The position numbers were made by a program, and so were the translations under genes. Below are positions 49,701-58,123 of a stretch of DNA of 64,000 bases, piece by piece. The notes beneath the pieces are model-generated. The model saw nothing but the letters and a program-made list of their open reading frames with translations, was not told the origin of the DNA and did no database searches. Position 1 is the first letter of the stretch. Each line of letters starts with the position of its first letter. The DNA is from Gordionus sp. m RMFG-2023 (taxonomy: Eukaryota; Nematomorpha; Gordioida; Chordodea; Parachordodidae): the NCBI RefSeq assembly GCF_954871325.1, contig NC_088777.1, forward strand, positions 35,813,366 to 35,877,365, given 5' to 3'.

Positions 49701-52700
49701 TACGAAATCTTAAATTGGAACTCGATAATACTAAAGACTTTAAAAGTCAGTTTATAATTATTATATATGATAAATTGTATTTTTAACCTAAGTCGCATGG
49801 CAATTTACAAATTAAGCATTAGCAACATCACACAATGCATTACATCCTGCACAGTTACAATTTTTTTAAATGTGAATACTTCTCCTTTGCAAGTTAAAGT
49901 TTAAAATTGTCATACAAATTGCCTAGGAGCCTTAAAATGATGTTTTAAAAAAAATTCTCTGAAACATAATTTAATAAACATTAAATGCACAATAAAATTC
50001 TTGCAACGTGCCTTTTTAAATTTTTGTTCACTTTTTTTATCAGGAATTATTCAGCTATTTTCATCACAATTTTTATAAGATTATTATTAAAATACGCGCT
50101 GGTTTAATCATATTCTGACTAGATGACAACCTTTTTCTTATATTAATTTTTGTTAATCAGTGTCAATATATTACCTTCTATACCTCGAATCTAAAAATAT
50201 AATAACGCAGTTATACTTTATGATATACCCAGGGGCCCCTACAACGGGGGGGGGGGGGGTCTGAAGCAACTGCTTCAGTAAATTTGAGTGGGGGTTCTTT
50301 TTTTTACATCCATCATGATCATATGATTTCTGGTTTATAAATGTAACAATAAGACCCCCCCCCCCCACTTAATATTTAATTTAATATATTGACGGAAATT
50401 TTGGTCCATGTTTAGTAAATTTATTATCCGAAATTTCTTGTCATAAATTTTTTTTCCAATTTTAAAATATGCCTAAAAATATTAACCAATATTGACAATA
50501 GCAAAATTCCTAGAAATTGGATTACTTATAGTATTAAAATGTATAAAGTTTTTTGCTTAACATGCCTCTTATTTGGTGGTCCACACGCAAATTCAAAATG
50601 GACATGTGAAGGTCTAGATAAATGGCAAAATATTAATCGTGATATTATTTTGCATGAATCTTCACAGGCACATATGATGGCCGATTATGGAAGGCTTTCT
50701 CATACTAAAATTCGATATTAAAATTTATAACACCTCAGAAAGAATGTGTAGATAATAACCGTTCTATTATAAGAATTATAATAAGATGTTTAGATTATTT
50801 AATATCTCGTAACCAAGCCTTCTGGGGGAACAGGCAACAAGAAGGGAATATGATGGCCCTTATTAAGCTTATTGCAGATTCTGAACCTATACTAAAAATG
50901 TATATACAGCAAAATGAAGAAAGAAAAAAGGATAAAAAAAATAAGGGATTAAAAACGAAATTATATTCAAACCTATTATCATATAATAACATAAACATTC
51001 TCATTGAAAACATGAAAAATATGGTTATAAAAAAAATTCAAAATGAGATTACATTTAACAGGTGCTTTTCAATCATAGTTGATAATACATACGATGTTTC
51101 GAAATCAGAAGCAATAGCTTTGATAGTAAGATATGTTGAAAATAGTGAGACGCTGAAGCCTGTTGAAAGACTGATTGACATATATTGTACTGGAAATACC
51201 ACAGGTCTCGATATAAAGCATAATATAATATCCAAACTTGGCTCGATGAATTTACCCCTTGAATATCTAGTTGGGCAAAGTTATGATGGCGCCTCAAACA
51301 TGAGTGGAAGAATCAATGGTGTGCAAGCCTTGATTAGAGCAGAGGCGCCAAAGGCAGCTTTTATTTGGTGTTATTGTCATCGATTAAATTTAATCGTTGT
51401 TCAATTATGCCAATCAATTAAAGAACTTCGAAATGTTCTAGGAATAATAGATGAGATTTATGTCTATTTTAATGGTGTAAAAAGATATGAGGTACTCAAA
51501 AAATTTCAGTGTAATGATCTGAAAAAATCGCAACGATTTCTACGCGTCAAGAATACCACTCGGTAATAGTTCCTTATTTGTTTAAATTTTAAATGTTTTT
51601 TTTATTTAGAAGCTGGCTATCGTCATATAAAGCTATTGTAAATTTTTTTCAACTTTATGATGCCTTGAGGGCAGCTTTAACAAATTTAAAGGATTCTGAA
51701 GATCCTGCCACTTCCACTATGGCTAGTGCTATAGTCTTTAGAATAGAAAAATTTGTAAAATATTGTTGATAACAAGTTTGGCTTGTACAAAATTGCAAAC
51801 CATTTCGAAGGATATAGGGTATGCAATAAATCAAATTCAATTGGCAAAAGATTGCTTGATTAATTTGAGAAGTATAATATAAATTATTGTCTTAATTATT
51901 TTTTAATCTAATAGATAATAACACTGAATTTTTAGATGTTTTTTCAAAGGCGCAAGATTTTATGAAGGAGAGAAATCTACCTTTTGATTTTGAAAGTTCT
52001 AGACTTCAAACATTACAATCCAAAAAGGAGAGGTATATATACTTTCATCATTAAATATAGAAATTTTTTTTAGCTTTAAAATAGGTGTGTTATATGCTGC
52101 ACTCGATTTAATTATTATGCAGTTTAACGAAAGATTTAATAATGATTCAATGAAATTTTTACATCAAACATCATTTTTTACGCCAAAGGGAATGGCAGAA
52201 AAATCAATTATTAAAGAAGATATCGAGGATATCTGTGAATTTTACAATTTAAATTCAAGACAAATTTTCGAAAAAATGTTGAAGTTTAGAAATATTTATA
52301 AGATGGCCAAAATGGGGAATGTAATTATTACTCATGACCTAGAGGTTCAAGAATCTAAAGATTTGTCAGATTCTGAGAATTGTAAATTTATTTAATTAAA
52401 ATATTTTTACCAATACATTATTTAGCTTCTTCTTCTGATGATGATAATTCAGGGACTTACGATTCAGATTGGAAAAACTATTCATTTATTTTACCTTATC
52501 GTTTACTTTTAAATTTTTCTGCTTTCCCTAATTCAAGAATTTTATATAAATATTTATTAATCATTCCCACAACCTCATGTACTGCCGAAAGAGTTATGAG
52601 TAAAATTAAATTAATTAAAACAAGACTGCGCAGTACCATGAAAGATTCTTTTCTCAATAATTTAACCATATTATCAATGGAAAAAATTTTATTTAAACAA

Positions 52701-55700
52701 TAAAATACCGATGAAATTATAAATTCTTTCGCTTTCTCTTACCCTAATTTATCGAAATTATTAATTTAAAAATAATATTTATAAAGTTATATTATATTTA
52801 TATTATATATTAAAAATTGATGCAATAAAAATTATTTTTGAAATTTATGGGTGTCATAATTATCATTTTTTCGAAGGGGGAGGGGATACTTTTCAAGGGA
52901 GTACTTTTCATGGGGGTATTCTGCTTCATTCGCTCAAAAAGTGTAGGGGCCACTGGATATACCTGTCCTTTTGGCTTAATTACCCTATTATTTTGTATGC
53001 ATAAGTTCTTTAAAAATACCTATATAAAATATGAATTTTAGTTCTTAAACAAAATCAAATCTATTATATAAATTTTATTTTTTGGGATTACTTATAAAAA
53101 TTTTAATCCGGAAAATTGACGATTAGAACCCTTTTTAATTTATAAAACCTGCACGAGAAATATGATTATTCTAAGTTTCAATAATTTTAAAAAATATATA
53201 CTAGCAAAACAACACTCAACTTTATTATCACGCTCTTCCCATCCCGCATTACCAAATGACTCACACAAAGATCCCCTTTTAAACCTTTCGAAACTGATAA
53301 ATTCCTCCAAGTTGAACGACAACGATTCGCTTTACAAAAATCCATACGATTATTCAACAGCTTTATCCGGTTCAAACAGCAATTTGGATCAGGAAAATCT
53401 CGTTAATTCATACAATACTAGAAAATCCAAAAAATATTATGCAAGTACCTCCAGAAATATGATGATCGTCGATGAATCTGATAACCATCCCGCGTTACCT
53501 CTCGACAATCGATCTTATTATACTAACGATGAATCCGTTGGGAGTTTGGGAAATATATCATCGATTAGCGACACCCTTCCATTTGACGAACGCCAATCCT
53601 CGATTTCTTTCGAAGAATCGCATAACTCTATGTCTACGCTGGCCGATGAAGACCTAATAGTTTTTTCTTAACAATTTATAATTTAATTTTTTTTTAACAT
53701 ATGCTTTTATTTAATCTTTATTCTGGCTTTTTATATTATATATAGACTTAACTATTTTTTTTTATAGTACAACCAAAATGATCATGATCGGGACTACACA
53801 AATTTCGAAGGAGGTTGGGTCGACATCGAAAAATTTGAATTTCAGATCAAATTAAAAGAAGGGCATATCCAAAAACTTAAAGTTTCAATTTATTTCATTA
53901 AAATACAGTAAAAATGTTTAATTTTTTAATAACCAATCATTGGTTATTATCAGTGATGGAACCAGGACTCTAAAAAGTGGTTCCGTTTCTCAATATTGAA
54001 GTTAAAAACTGGCCTGGTCCGAGTTCATAGAGTAGACAGAACACACTAACACATTTTATAATGAACCAATACTATCTAAAATTTTGAAAGTAAGCCAAAA
54101 AAATATTAAATAATTAATCAAAAATTTATAAATCCCCATAGACCTATGTAAATACTAACCTCAAAAAGATCTTTTAAATATACTAATTTTAATTACAAAA
54201 TCTTTGGCTGTTTTGCAAAATAATCATCCATATCAGATTGTGTCAAAGAATGACTGGCACACCTGGTATTATTAATTTATTAATGTCTTTAATGGCGAGG
54301 ATTCTATGACATTTTATTGGTGTTGCAATTGAAATACGCCTGATCTTCAAAACTTTTTGATGTAGCAGCTTCTGTATAGAAAGAATGTTTTCTGCGTATG
54401 CCCTTGTCCAATCCAAATTTGGGCTCTGACTAAATAAAAGCTGGAAAAGTAGTTTTTCATGCTATTGTTGAAATTTGTTAATCTGTCATACAAATATAAG
54501 ATCAAATAAATTTATGAAAATAATGTTATAATAATTTTTTAAAAATATGAAAGGCCACTAAATGATTCTCGTTTCTTAAACTGCTATTATGAGTTTAAAT
54601 AATATTTGTCAAATGATTTGTAAGTAATATTTAGATGATTGTTATGTTTAATTGAAATAAAAAAATTAATTAAGTCAATTTTTATAAAAAATCTCTTGAT
54701 TTTTAATCGCAATTTAATTCTAAAAGGATTTTCAAACCCTGTACTTGCGACTTTATGAAAACCGTGATTGTTATATGCATGGATACGTCCGGCAAAATTT
54801 TTGACAGAGTTAGGTTCGAGTTCGATTTAAGGTTATGAAAATATAGGTGGGTTCGGTTCGGGTTCGGTTCAGGGAAATATTTTTAAACCCCGGTTTGGTT
54901 CTGGGTTCAGCTCGGGCTTAAGAATTTTTGAATTTATAAAAAAAATTCTATATTTAAATCATTGAAAAACTAGACATAGATTTGGTATAAAAAATAATTT
55001 TTTATTTTATTTATAGGCAAAATATAGTTATAAATACAAAGCATAGTCATGTATCAATTTTAAAAATTGACGTATTTCTTTAAATTAACAATATCCAATA
55101 TAACAATTTTTACTTTGACTTGTTCACTTTCATTTTCCTCTAATTAGAGAATAAGTTAAAAATTAAAAATAAATGGTGAAAATGAATTTGTTTAAAATTT
55201 ATTAACACTCCAATATGAATCTTTGGGAATAAATTTTTAAAAAAATTAAAAATGGCGTAAATGAATTAAGTTGTTTAAAATTTATTAACACTTCACTTAA
55301 TTGGAAATCTGAAAATATTATAAAATATTAAATTATTAATATTTTTATTTACAATTATACAAATATCTTATATGATTTTAAACAATACACTGAACCCGGG
55401 TTCAAATAAAATTCCCGGGTTTGGTTCGGGATTTTGAAAATTTTTTAAACAGGGAGGTTCGTTTCGGGTTCAGATTTTTTCCAAAAACGGGTTTTCTTTT
55501 CCGGGTTTGGTTCGACTGGTTATATATATATTAATCAAATTATGATTTATGATCGGCTCCATTCCCCGATATTTCCTATACAAAATATGTAAATAAGGAT
55601 AAAAATAATTTTAATATCAGTTTTAGTGCATATCTAATATTGCAGCCATAGAAAATACCTATTTTTTTCCATTTCGAAAGAAAAAAAATGCGGTAGATCA

Positions 55701-56471
55701 CTAATAATAATTAGACCGTTTATACATTTACCATCATTTAATAAAACAATCGTGATTTATACCTTAAATTATTTATAGTCACAACTCCGAAAATTAACTA
55801 TCAGAATAAATTTTCTAAATGCGGAATCGTCTAAAAATTCGGAAATCTATGCTCAATTGACCCAAACTCGTGAAGAATGCGCAACTCTGGCCACCGATCT
55901 AAAGCAACTTAAATTTAGGTATTTCAATTGATATTTTCTTTACCTTTTATTATACTATACGTATTCATTCGGACTTTGCTACTAAATATTTTTCCCTTGA
56001 CTCCAATGCTTTTTGGAAAGGTTTGTTTTTTATTCGCGAATATCCTATTGAAACCAGATTTAAAAGTTATAATTCAAATAATAAATTTTTGACCTATGAA
56101 CGTTTGCGAAGTTTTACCTTCCTTTTTTTAAAACCAAAGGAATGCAATTTTAAAAGATGATTTTTTTTGTTTTATTAAGGATACGCCCATTTTTAAGATT
56201 TGTACAACCATTTCGAAATTTGCCCAATCTAATAAGTACCTATTTTAATGTCTACAGTTAACACTATTCAATCCAGAATTTAAATATAAAGAAATTAAAA
56301 TTTATTATCAGGTATTCGGCCCTACTTGAAATGTACGGAGAGAAAGAAGAAAGCTTGCAAGAACTTCAACTCGATTTACAAGAGATTAAATGTCTATACA
56401 GGGATCAAATGGACATTCTCACGAACAATTCTCCTAAATCTATGCTTAGTACAAATATCGTCGATAGTTGA
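31666..56471 (+). CDS. TMF1: TMF1: TATA element modulatory factor / golgin ARA160 (23 exons)
   Basis: TMF1 is a Golgi coiled-coil tether that binds Rab6 and captures vesicles; it was first described as a TATA-element and androgen-receptor binding factor. Exons: 31666-31794, 31934-32122, 34233-34344, 34759-35865, 36087-36290, 38495-38575, 39597-39714, 39842-39941, 41005-41155, 41680-41776, 42620-42705, 43421-43547, 44083-44134, 44210-44257, 45383-45487, 47298-47390, 47905-48061, 49182-49362, 49633-49745, 53205-53659, 53768-53881, 55779-55918, 56312-56471. All 22 junctions keep frame, giving 1,372 residues against about 1,090 in human. The N-terminus AQKKIDRILEIQDED matches human AQKSIDRVLDIQEEE. 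EKLSKQHLLHSSLVKKLRSK matches EGEKLSKQQLHNSNIIKKLR. LSSATRPLVIQIDDLKASL matches VSSTTRPLLRQIENLQATL. RYSALLEMYGEKEE matches RYNTILQMYGEKAE. Least certain are the end of exon 5 (36343 is possible), exon 6 and exon 14. Confidence 0.93.
31934..32122 (+). CDS. TMF1: TMF1 exon 2
   Basis: It follows TTTTTTTCTTGAAG and ends GAAGAT|GTAATA, phase 0. It encodes a Ser/Asn-rich stretch ending IADSWNEWNGED. Tryptophan-bearing acidic motifs also occur in the disordered front part of other TMF1 proteins. The frame stays open ten bases past this donor, where AAAAG|GTTGAA is a weaker alternative that would not fit exon 3. Confidence 0.75.
32662..33014. mobile_element. Poly-G hAT-like MITE, 353 bp, in TMF1 intron 2
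   Basis: It starts CCTAGCTATATCCAGGATTTTGC and ends CTTTATTACGCGCCTG. The flanking 8-mers ATTCTTTG (32654-32661) and ATTCTTTT (33015-33022) differ at one base. The interior order (TTTAGGTCCACTTATT-like, TTTTGAATT, TATAGTGATATTTTG, G-run, TAGCATAAAATGATA) is shared with 15456-15760 and 40050-40345. Confidence 0.65.
33770..34110. repeat. GCCCGCC-block MITE ending GCAGACCTCTA (TMF1 intron 2)
   Basis: AAGCCCGCCAACTCG, TACCCGCCCTACTGCCC, TACCCGCTC and ACCCGGCGGGC blocks alternate with A/T runs. The right end CGCCTAATGCAGACCTCTA is the reverse complement of TAGAGGTCTGCAT, a common hAT terminus. A C-run and TTCCCCC follow. Confidence 0.55.
34759..35865 (+). CDS. TMF1: TMF1 exon 4: long acidic, disordered insert region
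   Basis: A single 1.1-kb exon encodes residues 144-512. It is rich in Asp, Asn, Glu, Ile and Lys and has no hydrophobic core, coiled coil or Cys pattern. It accounts for most of the extra length over vertebrate TMF1. The phase (1 in, 1 out) fits exons 3 and 5. Composition resembles that of other disordered regions in strongly AT-biased genomes, so the excess of AAT/GAT/ATA codons may be mutational. Repeated short motifs such as SLKDHSSDYDDP and ICK-free acidic runs could be kinase or binding sites, but none is recognised. Confidence 0.8.
36087..36290 (+). CDS. TMF1: TMF1 exon 5 (SSDIEIL motif)
   Basis: It carries RMRSNTSSDIEILSLPPTSV, matching the TSSDIEVL motif that precedes the coiled coils in TMF1. 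The donor TACTG|GTAATT gives phase 1, which fits exon 6. The frame remains open to 36343 (EEIEEMMKDNSNSF), where AGG|GTTTCT could serve as a donor for an alternative or an unseen exon. Confidence 0.75.
36344..38494. other. TMF1 intron 5, with a possible SINE
   Basis: Mostly AT-rich. At 36880-36960 TAGTAGCGTCGATGCG followed by CTGTTTGAATCCAGTAAGG resembles pol III A and B boxes, and a GC-richer body follows to about 37170. This could be a tRNA-derived SINE on the plus strand. No exon was found that improves the TMF1 frame. Confidence 0.35.
38935..39512. repeat. GC-block MITE in TMF1 intron 6
   Basis: The left end ATAGAGACCTGAAAATCCCG and right end TTTTTCAGAACTCTGATT are imperfect inverted repeats. 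Interior blocks (GGGTCAGACCG, GGCAGGGCTCG, GCCGGAGCCGAC, GGCCGGGC) sit in A/T runs. No target duplication could be established. Confidence 0.5.
39597..41776 (+). CDS. TMF1: TMF1 exons 7-10: TMF DNA-binding coiled-coil domain
   Basis: Exons 39597-39714, 39842-39941, 41005-41155 and 41680-41776 encode about residues 608-762. These correspond to the TMF_DNA_bd coiled-coil family. The blocks are REEQILKLSKENMEIKEELA, LKREFGQRISELEKKLSVAN, MNEIHQLNKILEEKDQVINE and EKLSKQHLLHSSLVKKLRSK. Order and spacing follow the vertebrate protein. Introns here carry a poly-G MITE copy (40050-40345). Confidence 0.92.
40050..40345. repeat. Third copy of the poly-G MITE family (TMF1 intron 8)
   Basis: TCTTTAGGTCCACTTATTGC, TTTTGGGTTTTACC, TATAGTGATATATTGTGTAC and a 17-G run are in the same order as in the copies at 15456 and 32662. 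Both ends are eroded. Confidence 0.55.
41890..42140. repeat. GC-block repeat in TMF1 intron 10
   Basis: ACTAGAGGTTGGTGCCCGGG, CGAGTCGGGTATG, ACGGGGCCAAGC and GCCAGCCGGGTCG blocks alternate with A/T runs; it ends near TTCAGAAATCTTCACGG. It is probably another non-autonomous hAT relic. Confidence 0.4.
42181..42514. mobile_element. MITE-like inverted repeat rich in TCGCGA (TMF1 intron 10)
   Basis: The left arm TCAGGTAAAG...GCTTTTATCTCGAAT and right arm ATTCGAGATAAAAG...TTTACCTGA are inverted. Between them ATCGC-GAA or TAGCGAA-type strings recur about nine times with changing spacing (TTTATCGCGAACC, ATTATCGCGAAG, TATTTCGCGAAAC). No target duplication was recognised, and the superfamily is unknown. 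Confidence 0.6.
42620..49745 (+). CDS. TMF1: TMF1 exons 11-19: central coiled coil
   Basis: Nine short exons (48-181 nt) encode residues 763-1083, heptad-rich throughout. Clear anchors are NKRVEELTVETNKLKEKL, LQTGLTGAYKEISALQKSVA, LREANLQ-type repeats in exon 16 (FREANLQREIDHLRE), LSSATRPLVIQIDDLKASL in exon 17 and QKIQDLEIEIANISEQLRLS in exon 18. Exon 14 (44210-44257, LVDKANKNREAQNLNL) is the weakest because its acceptor has a poor pyrimidine tract, but it keeps phase. Confidence 0.88.
44440..44750. repeat. GGTTCGG-type repeat in TMF1 intron 14
   Basis: TCTTGATCCGATT, AGTTCGGTAAGGGTC, CCCGACCCACC and GGTTCGGTCCGG blocks interrupted by A/T runs. Related tracts lie at 41370-41520, 48260-48390 and 54780-55530. 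Confidence 0.4.
44820..45216. mobile_element. GC-block hAT MITE in TMF1 intron 14
   Basis: The left end TAGAGTGATCGGCATCGGAC and the reverse complement of the right end (TAGAGATCTGCAAAAGTAAG) are imperfect inverted repeats. Subterminal GGCCC/CCCGAT blocks lie in A/T runs. Same architecture as 24831-25171. Confidence 0.6.
45617..45718. repeat. Perfect short tandem duplication (about 2 x 49 bp)
   Basis: GTAATTTTAAATAATGATTT...CCTAATTATATT occurs twice back to back in TMF1 intron 15 with no visible difference. Confidence 0.8.
45719..47297. other. TMF1 intron 15, mostly unstructured
   Basis: AT-rich. A block at 46140-46250 (AAACGAGGGGTTTTATC to GGATGGCCCC) resembles the insert in the left LTR at 17145-17406, so it is a dispersed repeat. 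No exon was seen. Confidence 0.4.
47645..47757. repeat. Short tandem duplication (about 2 x 52 bp) in TMF1 intron 16
   Basis: TATTTATATCTTTTCTTTCC and GTTTCTTGTTGTTATACTTT repeat in the same order with a 4-base length difference. Confidence 0.75.
50230..52955 (+). mobile_element. Nearly complete hAT transposon (DUF4371 type) in TMF1 intron 19
   Basis: The terminal repeats CAGGGGCCCCTACA and TGTAGGGGCCACTG are flanked by a perfect 8-bp duplication GATATACC (50222-50229, 52956-52963). The element is 2,726 bp and lies in the same direction as TMF1. It carries a transposase running from a zinc-finger start (50539) to the C-terminal dimerisation domain (about 52702). Long G and C runs sit just inside the left end. 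Perfect duplications and long open frames make it the youngest-looking autonomous-type element here. Confidence 0.92.
50539..52702 (+). pseudogene. hAT transposase (ZMYM1 / DUF4371 type), nearly intact
   Basis: Front part 50539-50718: FCLTCLLFGGP, then WTCEGLDKWQNINRDIILHE, a TTF-type zinc-finger start. Core 50770-51562: ISRNQAFWGNRQQEGN, then FSIIVDNTYDVSKSEAIALI, LVGQSYDGASNMSGRINGVQ and FIWCYCHRLNLIVVQ, classic DUF4371 blocks. A 47-bp intron (51563-51609) restores NTTRSWLSSYKAIV. Similar tiny introns probably lie near 51879-51914 and 52033-52084. The end, 52430-52702, reads SFILPYRLLLN and TTSCTAERVMSKIKLIKTRL, the dimerisation domain. One stop or intron after 50718 and one frameshift near 51760 are seen, so it is probably inactive. 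Confidence 0.82.
53205..53659 (+). CDS. TMF1: TMF1 exon 20: Ser-rich linker
   Basis: It encodes residues 1084-1235: STLLSRSSHPALPNDSHKDP, DESVGSLGNISSISDTLPFD and SSISFEESHNSMSTLADEDL. It corresponds to the Ser-rich hinge before the last coiled coil of vertebrate TMF1 (TMSRSSSISGVD). The repeated SxSS/DE pattern suggests phosphorylation. It splices across the hAT in intron 19 in matching phase (Thr codon restored). Confidence 0.85.
53768..56471 (+). CDS. TMF1: TMF1 exons 21-23: C-terminal TATA-binding / Rab6-binding domain
   Basis: Exons 53768-53881, 55779-55918 and 56312-56471 encode about residues 1236-1372, the most conserved part of the family (TMF_TATA_bd). FQIKLKEGHIQKLKSQL aligns with LQSQLKLREGEITHLQLEI. 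LTQTREECATLATDLKQL and RYSALLEMYGEKEESLQELQ follow, then LDLQEIKCLYRDQMDIL against LDLEDVKNMYKTQIDELL. After that come 17 residues not shared with vertebrates and TGA at 56469. AATAAA at 57234-57239 is a candidate poly(A) signal. Confidence 0.95.
54780..55530. repeat. GGTTCGGGTTC-block repeat in TMF1 intron 21
   Basis: Two flanks (54790-54920 and 55390-55525) rich in GGTTCGGGTTCGGTTC, AACCCCGG and CCCGGGTTTGG enclose about 450 bp of plain AT-rich DNA. It looks like an old non-autonomous element with GC-rich subterminal regions. Termini were not resolved. Confidence 0.45.
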
Positions 56472-58123
56472 TTCTTACGCAGATATGTAGTATTCCCTGG
56501 CAATGATTTATAAGAAATATATATCTAAAGCAAAATATTTATTGGAAGTTACTTTTTTCTATAATTTATTTAGGCAGACATCTAAAAAAAACAAAATGTT
56601 CTCACTTTTTAATGGGAGTTTTATATGCGTTAATTGGTAACATCATTTTTTAAAGAAAGACTACTTTTATTTAAGAGTTAATCCTTTTTATTTTTCCCCT
56701 TTCCTTCCATTTCTTTTCATATCTCGTTAAACTAATCGATTCCGGAAGTGGACAGAATTTTGCGTTTAGGACTTATAAAAAAAATATAATCTCTTGTACG
56801 CGATAATTCTTGGGTTTTTATTTCATGATTCTTCTAACGATGTGTGATAATTAAATATTAATAATTTGAAGAAATTGCACACAATGTTCTATACATTGGT
56901 TTATTTATTATATATATTTTATGCCAATTTAAAAAAAAATGACTGTGATTTCGCTTAAATTATAATCCATATATTCTAAAATATTATAATTGACTTTTTA
57001 AAACCTTTTTATCTACCCTCATTTTGCTTTCAAATATATTCATATATAAATGTTATTGTTTTTGGCAAAGTGTTAATCTAATATACATACCTGGTTTTGA
57101 ATTGATTGTGTACATTCCAGTATTTTGAATTATATAAAATGACTTAGACTTTCGTATATTCTTTTCACATAAAATTTATATGGCAATTATAATTTGATTA
57201 TATATATTTGGGATTATTTATGTTAGATAATGCAATAAAGTTTAATATTTATATACCCATTTTCCATTCTTTTTGTGTATAATTTTAGGCGAAATTATCG
57301 TGAGCAAGATGGCAGATATTTTTAATTTATTGTCACAGATCTTTTTTTTTATCTTAAAATTTTAATATTATAAGAAATCCTTGCCATTCGATTACTAAAT
57401 TATAAATCCGAGATAAAGATTTAGCACAAGTCATTTTTTTTACCACATCATGGCTCAAAGATGACTGACTATCTTATGTCTATATTAAAATATGTGTATT
57501 AAGCATGGATTTGAACTTACGACTTTTAAAAAGTGCAAATAAAATTTATGGGTGGCTTATAGTGCGCACAAATTGAACGTTTCAACGCTGTGTTTCAAAA
57601 CCCAAATAATGCATTTTAAATGCATTCGTTTAAATTGAGCACATTTAAGTTTTGCATTTTAAATTATTTATTAAAAGACAAAATAGATTGCGTTTTTTGA
57701 AACGTTTTTAAATTTTGGAATGATAGAATGGATATAACATCTTCTAAAATGTATAATTTATATTAAATAATAGTGCGCACAAATTGAGCGTTTGCGTTTG
57801 CAGTACGTTTTTTAACGCAACGCATCTTTGTTTAAATTGAAAGCAGTACGTTTTTTCCTTGTTTCAAAATTGAAACATGATTTAATTTTTATTAAATAAT
57901 ATGGATTTCTTTAGTTTACAAGATAAACAACTAATTGCTTATTTTAATTATACAAGCATGAGGAGAACATATATTTATAATTTACAAATAATGCAAATAA
58001 AATAATTTAATTACATTTTCAATTCATTAATGATAAAAATGTACACTAGAACATGTAAGAGTATTAAATATCTTATTAAAATAATATAATCATACCATCT
58101 GTATGAGAGTTTGAAGCCAGAAG

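Noticed and set aside
57500-57560. Possible tRNA on minus strand (AGTTCAAATCC box)
   Set aside because: Only a B-box-like word; no acceptor stem or D arm can be formed.
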